In this document: in pieces, positions 36,807-44,012 of the stretch | Position numbering within the stretch: the stretch's first letter is position 1 | How the letters are laid out: every line of letters starts with the position of its first letter | Assembly (NCBI GenBank): GCA_037044955.1 | Contig: JBAOHX010000009.1 | Location: 136,154 to 200,153 of the forward strand | Reading direction: 5' to 3' | Origin: JAJXWB01 sp037044955 | Lineage (GTDB): Bacteria > Pseudomonadota > Alphaproteobacteria > Rhizobiales > Beijerinckiaceae | DNA: 64,000 bases | The notes under the pieces: model-generated | Seen by the model: only the letters and a program-made list of their open reading frames with translations | Told to the model about the DNA's origin: nothing | The model's database searches: none | Position numbers and translations under genes: made by a program

Positions 36807-36900
36807 GTCTGTCTGCCCCGGCGCACTTGGCGTTCGTCGAAGTTGCGCTCATCGGAAATGCGTGGCCCGCCGATTTGTTCCGCAAGATCGTCGCGTTGCG

Positions 36901-36926
36901 GGAACCCGACGCCGGACGGGAAGTTT
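36901..36926 (+). promoter_or_regulatory. EcfG-type promoter of the DUF883-like gene
   Basis: GGAAC (36901-36905), a 17-nt spacer and GTTT (36923-36926), 55 nt before the ATG at 36981. Confidence 0.7.
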
Positions 36927-36980
36927 GAGGCGAGGAGCCCTTGTGAAATCCAGTCCTCGGGCGCAGACGGAGATTTGAGC

Positions 36981-37367
36981 ATGGGCTATGCCGCAGACGG
37001 GACCGACCTGAGCAAGGATTTCCTCGACTCCGCGAACGAGGCCGCAAAGCGCATGGGCGCGGCGGCGGAGACGAGCGCGAGCGAGGCCGCGATGAGCGCG
37101 CAGGAAGCCATCGCGGAAATCAAGCGCATCATGACCGACCTCGTCGAGCGGACCAGCGCGCGCGCCAGCGAGGTCATGACCGAGTCCGGCGAACAGGCGG
37201 CCGAGCGCTTCGGCGCCGTCCTCGACGACGTGCAGACGCTCGGCAAGGACAGCCTCGACCGTCTGTCCGACGCGATCGCGCGGCGTCCCGTCGCCACGCT
37301 CGCCGCGGCGGCGGGCGTCGGCCTGCTGATCGGTCTCGCCACGCGTCCCGCCGGAGCGCGCAAATGA
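36981..37367 (+). CDS. DUF883/ElaB-like membrane-anchored protein
   Basis: 128 residues. A long amphipathic helical region (about 10-95, Ala/Glu-rich: ANEAAKRMGAAAETSASEAA, EIKRIMTDLVERTSARASEV) precedes a C-terminal glycine-rich membrane helix (RRPVATLAAAAGVGLLIGLA), the layout of the ElaB/YqjD ribosome-associated stress proteins. Its stop overlaps the next start as ATGA. Located directly behind an EcfG promoter, so probably a stress-response target. Confidence 0.72.
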   Translation: MGYAADGTDLSKDFLDSANEAAKRMGAAAETSASEAAMSAQEAIAEIKRIMTDLVERTSARASEVMTESGEQAAERFGAVLDDVQTLGKDSLDRLSDAIARRPVATLAAAAGVGLLIGLATRPAGARK

Positions 37368-37756
37368 GCGCAGCGCCTCTCGCGCTTCAACTCGCGGCGG
37401 CAAGGCGCCGCTCCGCTTTCGCGTTGATCCTGATCGGGATCGGCGCGTTCGCGTTCTGCGTCGCGCTGGGCTTCGCCGCCTATGCGGCGCAGCTTTATTT
37501 GTCCACGCGCTTTCCGCCGGAGCAGGCGGCCCTGATCGTGGCCGGCGGCGCGCTCGCGCTCGCCGTCTTCGCGCTGCTGGTCGCCTGGCTTGCCGCGCGC
37601 GCCGCGCGACGCGATCTGCGTCACGCGATCGCCACAAACGCGCTGGTGGCGGCGGCGCCTGCGGCCATCTCGTTCGCCGCGCGCCATACGCGGCTCGCGG
37701 GCGCGGCGGCAGCGCTGGTCGTCGGCATCTTCGCCGCCCGCCACGCCCGGGAGTAG
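37364..37756 (+). CDS. Small membrane protein, partner of the DUF883-like gene
   Basis: 130 residues with two strong membrane helices (about 19-45, FALILIGIGAFAFCVALGFA; and 58-82, AALIVAGGALALAVFALLVA), then a basic segment and a weaker third hydrophobic stretch. The arrangement, directly coupled to an ElaB/YqjD-like gene, parallels yqjD-yqjE-type operons, but I do not recognise the family with certainty. Expression likely follows the EcfG promoter at 36901. Confidence 0.65.
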   Translation: MSAAPLALQLAAARRRSAFALILIGIGAFAFCVALGFAAYAAQLYLSTRFPPEQAALIVAGGALALAVFALLVAWLAARAARRDLRHAIATNALVAAAPAAISFAARHTRLAGAAAALVVGIFAARHARE

Positions 37757-37764
37757 GGCGCGCC

Positions 37765-38886
37765 CTACGCTTCCCGCGCGCCCGCGCTCTCGCGGTCGTC
37801 GGCCGGCTCCTCTGCCGACTTCGGCGCATTCCCGGCGACGGGAAAAACAATCGCCACCCGCGTCCCGCGATCGGTCGGCTCGTATATGAGCCGCGCGTCC
37901 AGCGTGCGCGTCATCGCCTTCAGAATTTTCGATCCGAGCCCCGTTCCCTTCGTCGAGCCGGCCCCCGTCCATCCGACTCCATCGTCCTCGACGACGACCC
38001 GCAGCATGCCGCCGGGCAGGGCAAAGGAGCAGACGCGCACCGGCCCGCCCGCCTCGGTCGGATAGGCGTATTTGAAAGCGTTGGTGACGAGCTCGCTCAC
38101 CATCACGCCGAGCGCGACGGCCTTGTCGGTCTTGATCGATCCGGGCGCGAGCGTCGTCTCGATCCACGCGGCGGAGTGAACGCCGCGCATCGAGGCGCCG
38201 AGTTCCTGCACGAGATGGCCGAGGTAATCGGCGATCTCGACGCGGTCGACGAGCGCGGACGTGTAGAGATGACGGTGCACGCCGGCGACGGCGGCGATGC
38301 GGTTCTGCGTTTCCTGCAAGGCGTGGCGCGCGGCGGGATCGCGGATCATCGACGTCTGCATCCGCACCATGGACGACACCAGCGCCAGAGAATTGGCGAC
38401 GCGATGGTTGACCTCCGCCAGAAGCGCCTCGGCGCGGTCGCGCGCCTCGCGGATGGCGCGGTCGCTTTCGGCGCGCATGCGCTTGAGACGCGCGCGCTCC
38501 AGCGCCTGTTCCAGCGCCGCGATGAGAAGATCGTAGAATTCGCCCGACAGATCCTTGATGACGTAGTCGTCGGCGCCGCGCTTCAGCGCTTCGACCGCCA
38601 GCCGCGCGTCCATCGAGCCCGTGACGTAGACGATGGGCGGCCGCCCCCCGCGCGGGCCGACGCGATCGAGCATGTCGATGCCGGTTTCGCCCGGCAGGGT
38701 GTGGTCGAGGGCGACGACATCGATGCCGCCCTCGCCAATGCGCGCGAGCGCGTCGGCGCTGTTGGCGACATGAACCATCGAATGGCCGCGCCGCTTCAGG
38801 GCCTTGCGCACGAGAGTCGCGAGCGCATCGTCGTCCTCCACGTAGAGGACGACCATGGGCCCGGAAAGTTCGGCGCCGTAGGGCAA
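37765..38886 (-). CDS. Receiver-HisKA_2 hybrid histidine kinase
   Basis: 373 residues from TTG 38886; ATG 38856 (MVVLYVEDDD) is an equally possible start. A receiver domain (about 12-130, DD in YVEDDDALAT, phosphoacceptor Asp in VVALDHTLPGETG, Lys in DDYVIKDLSG) is joined by a helix to a HisKA_2 kinase with AEVNHRVANSLALVSSMVRM. An HATPase domain follows (VSELVTNAFKYAYP, VEDDGVGWTGAG, TKGTGLGSKI). The G and N boxes are intact, so it should be active. Such proteins relay between soluble receivers and PhyR-type regulators. Last gene of a four-gene operon starting at 41286, 1 nt after the receiver gene's stop. Confidence 0.85.
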   Translation of the reverse strand: MPYGAELSGPMVVLYVEDDDALATLVRKALKRRGHSMVHVANSADALARIGEGGIDVVALDHTLPGETGIDMLDRVGPRGGRPPIVYVTGSMDARLAVEALKRGADDYVIKDLSGEFYDLLIAALEQALERARLKRMRAESDRAIREARDRAEALLAEVNHRVANSLALVSSMVRMQTSMIRDPAARHALQETQNRIAAVAGVHRHLYTSALVDRVEIADYLGHLVQELGASMRGVHSAAWIETTLAPGSIKTDKAVALGVMVSELVTNAFKYAYPTEAGGPVRVCSFALPGGMLRVVVEDDGVGWTGAGSTKGTGLGSKILKAMTRTLDARLIYEPTDRGTRVAIVFPVAGNAPKSAEEPADDRESAGAREA

Positions 38887-38887
38887 T

Positions 38888-39334
38888 TCAGTCGGTCTCC
38901 GGCACTTGCATCACCGCCAGGAACAGGCCGAGCTGCCTGATGGCGTTGGCGAAGCTGTCGTAGTTCAGCGGCTTGGTGATGTAGACATTCGCGCCGAGAT
39001 CGTAGCAGCGCTGGATTTCGCGCTGGTCGTCGGTCGTGGTCAGAACGATGACCGGCGCGCGGCGCGTGTGCTCGTTCGCCTTGATCTCGGACAGGATGTC
39101 GATGCCGGTCTTGTCCGGCAGGTTGAGGTCCAGCAGCACCAGATAGGATCGCCCCATGCTGACGCGCCCCGACTGGTCGGCGCCCAGAAGATAGTCGAGC
39201 GCCGACGTGCCGTCGCGAAAGGCGATGATCTCGTTGTTGACGCCGGCGCGCCGGATGTTCTTTTCGATCAGGCGCGCGTGGCCTTCGTCGTCCTCGACCA
39301 TGACGATCGACACGGGTCTGGAGTTTCTGTTCAC
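38888..39334 (-). CDS. Single-domain response regulator (Rcp1-like receiver)
   Basis: 148 residues, receiver only: acidic pocket VMVEDDEGHARLI, phosphoacceptor in LVLLDLNLPDKTG, Thr in VIVLTTTDD, Lys in VYITKPLNY. No output domain. Its start GTG overlaps the upstream kinase stop (GTGA) and its stop is 1 nt before the next kinase start, so the three signalling proteins are made together. It likely carries phosphate between the two kinases. Confidence 0.88.
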   Translation of the reverse strand: MNRNSRPVSIVMVEDDEGHARLIEKNIRRAGVNNEIIAFRDGTSALDYLLGADQSGRVSMGRSYLVLLDLNLPDKTGIDILSEIKANEHTRRAPVIVLTTTDDQREIQRCYDLGANVYITKPLNYDSFANAIRQLGLFLAVMQVPETD

Positions 39335-40824
39335 GTCTGCTGGCTCCGCATGAGCGCGCCGAGATCGCGCGCGATGATGACGGTGAAAACGGTTCCGCTG
39401 ACGCCATCGCTGGCGACGGTCACGTCGCCGCCGAGACGCCGCGCCAGCGCGCGCGTGTGCGCCAGGCCGATGCCGTCGCCCGGCCTGTCCTGCACGCCCG
39501 CGCGCCGGAACAGTTCGAATATCCTCTCCTGATCGACGGCCGCGACGCCGCGGCCGTTGTCCTCGATCTCGAAAATGGCGTAGCCGCCGCGCGTCCGGCC
39601 GCGCGCCTCGATCCTGCCCGGCCGGCTGTCGACCAGGTATTTCGCGGCATTGTCCAGAAGGTTCGAGAATATCTGCTCGAGCGCCGCGCGGTCCGAGACG
39701 ATATGCGGCAGTTTTCCGCTGATGGTCACGGCTGCATCCGCATTGTCGAAGCGCTGGCGGATGGAATCGATACACGTCCGTACGAGTTCTTCCGTGTGGA
39801 GGGGCGACGGCTCCAGCACCGTCCGCCCGGCGCGCGAAAATTTCAGGATCTCGTTGATGAGATTGTCCATGCGCATCATCGACGAGCGGATGAACCCCAG
39901 GGCCTCGGGAATATCGACGTCGGCGGCTTCGTAGACATGCCCAAGCGTGGCGTCGCTCCGGTCCACGCCGATGTGCTGCGTCAGGATGCCGGTGGCCGTT
40001 TGGAGTTCCGAGACGAAGCCCATGATATTGACGAGCGGCGCGCGCAGATCGTGGCTTACGATGTAGGCGTAGCGTTGCAATTCCTCGTTGGCGCGCATCA
40101 CGCCCTCCGTGCGCGCCTGCACGCGCTCCTCGAGGCTGGCGTTGACCTCGACCAGCGCCTCGCGCGCCTCGTTCAATTCGCGCATGCGCCTGAGCAGAAA
40201 GAGCGTGGCGGCGATGGTCAGGGTCAGGATCATGCCGACGCCGAGCGCGATCAGCGTCGTCAGCGTCGAGGCGGCCTCGCGCATGTTGTCGGCCTGCCGG
40301 ACCCGCACGGCCTCGGCGACCTGCTGAAACGCGCTCACCTTCGCGCGCACCGCGTCCATCGCCGCCTTGCCCTGGTCGGACGCCTGTCTCGGCCCACCCG
40401 GCTCGAGACTGCCCGTTTTCGCCGCATCGAGACTTTTCCTGACGAGGTCGAGCTTGGCCTCGCCGCCGCGAAAGAGTTCCGCGACATCGGCGGGCTCGAT
40501 CGGGGCTTGCGCAAAGGAAGCGATGTTCGCGCGAATGGCCGCGGCGTCCTGTTCGATCTCCGCGATGGCGTTCTCGTAAGGCGCGAGATAGTCCTCGCGC
40601 CGCGTGAGCTGATAGCCGCGCAGCGCCGTCTCCGCATCCACCAGGTCCGATTGATACTTGAGCAGAAGCCCGTCGAGGCGCGCCGCGCGCAACGCCTCGG
40701 CGGCGTAGTCCTGCGTCCGTCGCGAATACAGGATCGACGTGATCACGATGATGAACAGCGCGAAGGCGCCGAAGGCGAGAAACAGGAGATTGTAGCCGAC
40801 GAGGCGCCGCGATTTCTGCAACAT
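39331..40824 (-). CDS. CHASE3-domain sensor histidine kinase
   Basis: 497 residues. Two membrane helices (about 10-31 and 190-212) flank a periplasmic CHASE3 domain (about 35-185, with YQSDLVDAETALRGYQLTRR). Then come a coiled coil, HisKA with YIVSHDLRAPLVNIMGFVSE, and an ATPase domain with LLDNAAKYLVD, EDNGRGV, and DGIGLAH. This is a membrane sensor with an intact catalytic core. It is the second gene of the operon, 6 nt after the iron-permease-like gene. Confidence 0.9.
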   Translation of the reverse strand: MLQKSRRLVGYNLLFLAFGAFALFIIVITSILYSRRTQDYAAEALRAARLDGLLLKYQSDLVDAETALRGYQLTRREDYLAPYENAIAEIEQDAAAIRANIASFAQAPIEPADVAELFRGGEAKLDLVRKSLDAAKTGSLEPGGPRQASDQGKAAMDAVRAKVSAFQQVAEAVRVRQADNMREAASTLTTLIALGVGMILTLTIAATLFLLRRMRELNEAREALVEVNASLEERVQARTEGVMRANEELQRYAYIVSHDLRAPLVNIMGFVSELQTATGILTQHIGVDRSDATLGHVYEAADVDIPEALGFIRSSMMRMDNLINEILKFSRAGRTVLEPSPLHTEELVRTCIDSIRQRFDNADAAVTISGKLPHIVSDRAALEQIFSNLLDNAAKYLVDSRPGRIEARGRTRGGYAIFEIEDNGRGVAAVDQERIFELFRRAGVQDRPGDGIGLAHTRALARRLGGDVTVASDGVSGTVFTVIIARDLGALMRSQQT

Positions 40825-40830
40825 GCGCGC

Positions 40831-41286
40831 TCAGCCGGCGTCGGCTGCGTCTTGAGCCTGGGCGGTGCGTTCCTTGAGCTCGGTCTTCAGGCTTTCGACG
40901 ACGACATCGTCCATGTCCTCGATGCCGACGAGCTTGTCGCGCGCGTCCTTGGTCGCGCAGATCAGTTCGTCGAGCTTGACTTGAATGGCCATGGCGTCCC
41001 GGTTTTGCGCGTTCTGGATCACGAAGACCATCAGGAAGGTGACGATGGTCGTGCCGGTGTTGATCACCAATTGCCACGTATCCGAGAAACGAAAGATAGG
41101 CCCCGATATCGCCCAGACAAGGATCGTGCCGAGCGCCAGCGCGAACGTGACGGGACGACCGGTCAGCGCCGCGATCTGCGTGGCGAAGCGCGAAAAGCCG
41201 TAGTGAGAATGGCCTTCCTGGGAGAGGCTTTCGCTGCGCGCGTGCACTTCGGGCGGAGGCTCGACTGTGCTGCAGTTTCTGTCCAT
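40831..41286 (-). CDS. Low-affinity iron permease family protein
   Basis: 151 residues matching the bacterial low-affinity iron permease family: FSRFATQIAALTGRPVTFAL, two membrane helices (about 46-62 and 72-92), and the hallmark VIQNAQNRDAMAIQVKLDEL. Many members are short membrane proteins whose transport role is unproven. It is first in the CHASE3 kinase operon and lies 46 nt after an EcfG-type promoter, which ties it to stress rather than iron control. Confidence 0.85.
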   Translation of the reverse strand: MDRNCSTVEPPPEVHARSESLSQEGHSHYGFSRFATQIAALTGRPVTFALALGTILVWAISGPIFRFSDTWQLVINTGTTIVTFLMVFVIQNAQNRDAMAIQVKLDELICATKDARDKLVGIEDMDDVVVESLKTELKERTAQAQDAADAG

Positions 41287-41331
41287 TCCGCGCCCGCGAC
41301 ACGATCGCGCGGTATCCGCGCTTCAGCCTGC

Positions 41332-41357
41332 AAACGCGCGGCTCGCGTCCTGGTTCC
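41332..41357 (-). promoter_or_regulatory. EcfG-type promoter of the iron permease-kinase operon
   Basis: On the minus strand: GGAAC (41357-41353), 17-nt spacer, GTTT (41335-41332). It sits between the stop of the DUF1328-like gene and the iron-permease ATG at 41286. Confidence 0.72.
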
Positions 41358-41362
41358 GACCC

Positions 41363-41527
41363 TCATCCATGAAAGCGCAACAATTGCGCGATCATCGAGA
41401 GAGCAAAGAGCGTCAGCAAGACGCCGAAAAGCATTCGCGCGACGCCTGCCGAAGTCCGACCGCCACTGAAACCGAACACGCCGGCGGCCAGCGCAAGCAC
41501 AAGAAAGGCGAGCGCCCAATAGAACAC
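41363..41527 (-). CDS. DUF1328-like small membrane protein
   Basis: 54 residues with two membrane helices (FYWALAFLVLALAAGVFGFS and MLFGVLLTLFALSMIAQLL), the DUF1328/YtjA pattern and length. Start chosen at GTG 41527 (M-F-Y-W), with GGAG upstream. A longer frame from 41581 is rejected because its start would lie inside the EcfG promoter at 41579-41555. Confidence 0.78.
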   Translation of the reverse strand: MFYWALAFLVLALAAGVFGFSGGRTSAGVARMLFGVLLTLFALSMIAQLLRFHG

Positions 41528-41554
41528 GCTGAAACTCCACGACCGCTCTGCCGC

Positions 41555-41579
41555 AACGCGGCGAGCGCGGAAGCGTTCC
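41555..41579 (-). promoter_or_regulatory. EcfG-type promoter of the DUF1328-like gene
   Basis: On the minus strand: GGAAC (41579-41575), 16-nt spacer, CGTT (41558-41555); start codon 28 nt on. Confidence 0.75.
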
Positions 41580-41615
41580 ACGACGATGACGTCGCCAAAA
41601 TTTGTCCGGCCTGCG

Positions 41616-41640
41616 GGAACCGGACCATCCGGCTGGTGTT
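41616..41640 (+). promoter_or_regulatory. EcfG-type promoter ahead of a 25-residue membrane peptide gene
   Basis: GGAAC (41616-41620), 17-nt spacer, GTT (41638-41640). Divergent from the promoter at 41579-41555. The leader to the next ATG is long (about 129 nt). Confidence 0.6.
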
Positions 41641-41768
41641 GTCAGACCGAACGGGCCGGATGCTCGCCTGACCTGCTGCCCCGCGAAGGGCGGGGAGAAA
41701 GTCCGTTCACCAGATTTTCCGCCCAGATTTTCCGCCGTTGCCGGCGCAACGAATGAAAGGATCGCATC

Positions 41769-41846
41769 ATGGGACGTGGTTTGCTGCTCTGGCTTCTCGG
41801 CGTGCCGATCCCGATCATTCTGCTGATCTTCCTTCTGTATCGCTGA
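41769..41846 (+). CDS. 25-residue hydrophobic membrane peptide
   Basis: The peptide begins MGRGLLLWLLGVPIPIILL and ends IFLLYR: a basic N terminus and one membrane helix with a GVPIP kink. I recall similar annotated tiny proteins in Hyphomicrobiales but no function. AAAGGA lies about 9 nt before the ATG, a strong terminator follows 19 nt after the stop, and an EcfG-type promoter lies upstream. These three signals together support a real gene. Confidence 0.65.
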   Translation: MGRGLLLWLLGVPIPIILLIFLLYR

Positions 41847-41864
41847 CAGCATTCGAACGCCGCG

Positions 41865-41893
41865 AAGCCCGCCTCCCGAGGCGGGCTTTTTTT
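41865..41893 (+). terminator. Rho-independent terminator after the small peptide gene
   Basis: AAGCCCGCCT pairs with AGGCGGGCTT around a 4-nt loop and is followed by a run of T (seven T in all). It also lies 4 nt beyond the end of the convergent receiver gene. Confidence 0.85.
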
Positions 41894-41896
41894 ATG

Positions 41897-42250
41897 TCAT
41901 GCAGCCGTGCGAAAACCGAGCGCCGCGCAGTCGATCACGATCTCGGCAGGCGTCGGCTTGCGGATGAAGATATGGGGCGCATCGGCCAGTTCGTCGCAAT
42001 GAAGCTCGCCGCCCGAAAGAATGACGGTGTGAATGCCGAGCGCCGCGAGGCGCCGCGCGACGATCGGGCCGGACCGGCCGTCTTCGAGATGCAGATCGAC
42101 GATGGCCGCCTCGACGCGGCGGCCTTCGATCGCACGCAGCGCAGCGTCGGAACTGGCGACGACAAGGACATCGCCAATCGCTCGCCGCGTGGCCTCTTCG
42201 GTCAGTTCGAGCGCGACGAGCGGCTCGTCTTCGCAGATCAGGAGCGTCAT
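41897..42250 (-). CDS. Single-domain response regulator receiver
   Basis: 117 residues: acidic pocket LLICEDEPLVALEL, phosphoacceptor Asp in AAIVDLHLEDGRSG, Thr/Ser position in TVILSGGE, Lys in IFIRKPTPA. The sequence resembles the receiver part of PhyR-associated regulators. ATG at 42250 gives a standard receiver start (MTLLICEDEP). An EcfG-type promoter lies 80 nt upstream. Confidence 0.85.
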   Translation of the reverse strand: MTLLICEDEPLVALELTEEATRRAIGDVLVVASSDAALRAIEGRRVEAAIVDLHLEDGRSGPIVARRLAALGIHTVILSGGELHCDELADAPHIFIRKPTPAEIVIDCAALGFRTAA

Positions 42251-42329
42251 TGTGCGGCTTCCCCGGCAGTATGGCGGGCGTCGACCAGACGCGCTCACGC
42301 GCCCCGTCCGGCAGGGTCCCATGGCGCAG

Positions 42330-42354
42330 AACGCGCTTGCGCGCTGCCGGTTCC
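42330..42354 (-). promoter_or_regulatory. EcfG-type promoter of the receiver gene
   Basis: On the minus strand: GGAAC (42354-42350), 16-nt spacer, CGTT (42333-42330). Confidence 0.72.
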
Positions 42355-42378
42355 AGACGAAATTGTGGCGCCGTCGCG

Positions 42379-42404
42379 GGAACTCCCTCGGTCGCTTTGC
42401 CGTT
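42379..42404 (+). promoter_or_regulatory. EcfG-type promoter of the DUF1328 gene
   Basis: GGAAC (42379-42383), 17-nt spacer, CGTT (42401-42404); ATG 38 nt downstream. It forms a divergent pair with the promoter at 42354-42330, 24 nt apart. Confidence 0.75.
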
Positions 42405-42441
42405 ATCGCCGCAGGTTTCAGGCATGCGAAAGGAAAGCGCC

Positions 42442-42615
42442 ATGGGCAATCTGCTGCACTACGCCGTCATCTTTCTCATCGTCGCGCTCGTCGCGGCCTT
42501 CTTCGGCTTCGGCGGCGTCGCCGGCACCGCCATGAGCGGCGCGCAGATGCTGTTCTGGGCGGCGATCGTCCTGTTCGTCATCTCGGCGGTGGTGGGCCTC
42601 GTCCGCAGGGCGTGA
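42442..42615 (+). CDS. DUF1328 family small membrane protein
   Basis: 57 residues: LLHYAVIFLIVALVAAFFGF, then GGVAGTAMSGAQ and a second helix (MLFWAAIVLFVISAVVGLV). This is a textbook DUF1328 protein. ATG at 42442 is preceded by AGGAAAG; an upstream in-frame ATG at 42424 lacks a ribosome site. EcfG-controlled small membrane proteins of this family are frequent in alphaproteobacteria. Confidence 0.88.
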   Translation: MGNLLHYAVIFLIVALVAAFFGFGGVAGTAMSGAQMLFWAAIVLFVISAVVGLVRRA

Positions 42616-42634
42616 CGATGTCCTGATCGCAAGG

Positions 42635-42663
42635 AAAAGCGCGGCTGAGGCCGCGCTTTTTTT
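42635..42663 (+). terminator. Rho-independent terminator after the DUF1328 gene
   Basis: AAAAGCGCGGC pairs with GCCGCGCTTTT around a short TGAG loop and continues into T residues; it also ends the convergent metC transcript. Confidence 0.82.
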
Positions 42664-42665
42664 GC

Positions 42666-43856
42666 TCAGGCGTCCGTGGCGCGCAATCGCGCGAAGCCCC
42701 GGTCGAGATCGTCCTGCAAGTCCTCGATGTTTTCGAGGCCGACCGAAAAGCGCAATGCAGGCCCTTCGGGTTTCCATTCTGTCGCGCTTCGGTACGCGGA
42801 GCAGTCGAAGGGAACGACCAGGCTTTCGAATCCGCCCCAGGAATAGCCGAGGCCGAACAATTCGAGCCCGTCGAGCATCGCCGCGACGGCGTTGCGCGAC
42901 GCAGGCTTCAGGATGACCGAAAACAGCCCCGACGATCCCGAGAAGTCGCGTTTCCAGATGGCATGGCCGGGGTCGTCGGGCAGGGCGGGGTGCAGCACGC
43001 GCGCGACTTCCGGGCGCGCCGCCAGCCAGGTGGCGAGCGCGAGCCCCTGGCGCTCCGCCTCGCGCAGGCGCAATTCCATCGTGCGCAAGCCGCGCAGCGC
43101 CAGGAAGACGTCCTCCGGTCCGGCGCAATTGGCCATCGTGTCGTAGGTCTCGCGCAGGCGCGGCCACCATTCCGCGTTGGCGGAGACGAGGCCGAGCAGA
43201 AGGTCGGAATGGCCGGACAGATATTTCGTGCCTGCCTCGATCGCGAGATCGACGCCGCGTTCGTGCGGCGGGAAGAAGAGGGGCGTCGCCCAGGTATTGT
43301 CCATGATGACGCAGGCGCCGCGCTCGTGCGCCGCCGCGGCGATGGCCGGGATGTCCTGCATCTCGAAACTCTGCGAACCCGGCGCCTCGACGACGACGGC
43401 GAGCGTGTTCGGGCGCATGAGCGCCGCAATGCCCGATCCGATCAGCGGATCGTAATAGGTCGTCTCGACGCCGAGCTTCGCCAGCATGGAATCGCAGAAT
43501 ACGCGCGTCGGGCGGTAGGCGCTGTCGGTCACCAGCACATGCCCGCCGGCGCGCGCCACCGTGAACATCGCCAGCGCGATGGCCGAAAGGCCCGAAGGCG
43601 CCAGCGCCGTGCCGGCCGCGCCGCAGAGTTCCGACCAGGCCTCCTCGAGCGAGTCGGTCGTCGGCGTGCCCTTCGTGCCGTAGACGTATTTCTGCCGCCG
43701 CGCGTAGAGCTCCTCGACATTGGGATAGAGCACGGTCGAACCGCGCCAGATCGGCGTGTTGACGAAGCCGTGATTTTCGAAGGGCGCCCGTCCGGCATGC
43801 ACAAGTCTTGTGCGGCTGCCCATTTTGGCGCGTCCGTCCCTGGTCGATTTGGTCAT
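42666..43856 (-). CDS. metC: Cystathionine beta-lyase
   Basis: 396 residues, Cys/Met-metabolism PLP family. Motifs: YGTKGTPTTDSLEEAWSELC, SGLSAIALAM, MDNTWATPLFFPPHERGVDL, and the PLP lysine in AGTKYLSGHSDLLLG. MetC cleaves cystathionine to homocysteine, pyruvate and ammonia. It is monocistronic and divergent from the aap operon, 156 nt away. Confidence 0.92.
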   Translation of the reverse strand: MTKSTRDGRAKMGSRTRLVHAGRAPFENHGFVNTPIWRGSTVLYPNVEELYARRQKYVYGTKGTPTTDSLEEAWSELCGAAGTALAPSGLSAIALAMFTVARAGGHVLVTDSAYRPTRVFCDSMLAKLGVETTYYDPLIGSGIAALMRPNTLAVVVEAPGSQSFEMQDIPAIAAAAHERGACVIMDNTWATPLFFPPHERGVDLAIEAGTKYLSGHSDLLLGLVSANAEWWPRLRETYDTMANCAGPEDVFLALRGLRTMELRLREAERQGLALATWLAARPEVARVLHPALPDDPGHAIWKRDFSGSSGLFSVILKPASRNAVAAMLDGLELFGLGYSWGGFESLVVPFDCSAYRSATEWKPEGPALRFSVGLENIEDLQDDLDRGFARLRATDA

Positions 43857-44012
43857 GCGAAAGCTCCCGGCGCCGTCGTTCCTATCGCCTGATCGCGCGT
43901 GCGTCGAGCCGCCCGACTGGCCGCTTGACCGCGACCGCTGAAACGCTTGTTATTGCGCCCTCCGGGCGGCGACCCCGTCCGCCCAAAGAAATCTCGAACA
44001 GACGGACGCCCC

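Noticed and set aside
36807..36880. EcfG promoter for the AI-2E gene, GGAAC near 36880 on the minus strand
   Set aside because: GGAAC is present but no GTT occurs 16-18 nt downstream; only a TTT is found.
41528..41581. Longer N terminus for the DUF1328-like protein, starting at GTG 41581
   Set aside because: That start lies next to the GGAAC of an EcfG promoter; the shorter form from 41527 gives standard DUF1328 length and a proper ribosome-site distance.
43857..43920. EcfG promoter upstream of metC
   Set aside because: A GGAAC is present on the minus strand but no GTT at the right distance.
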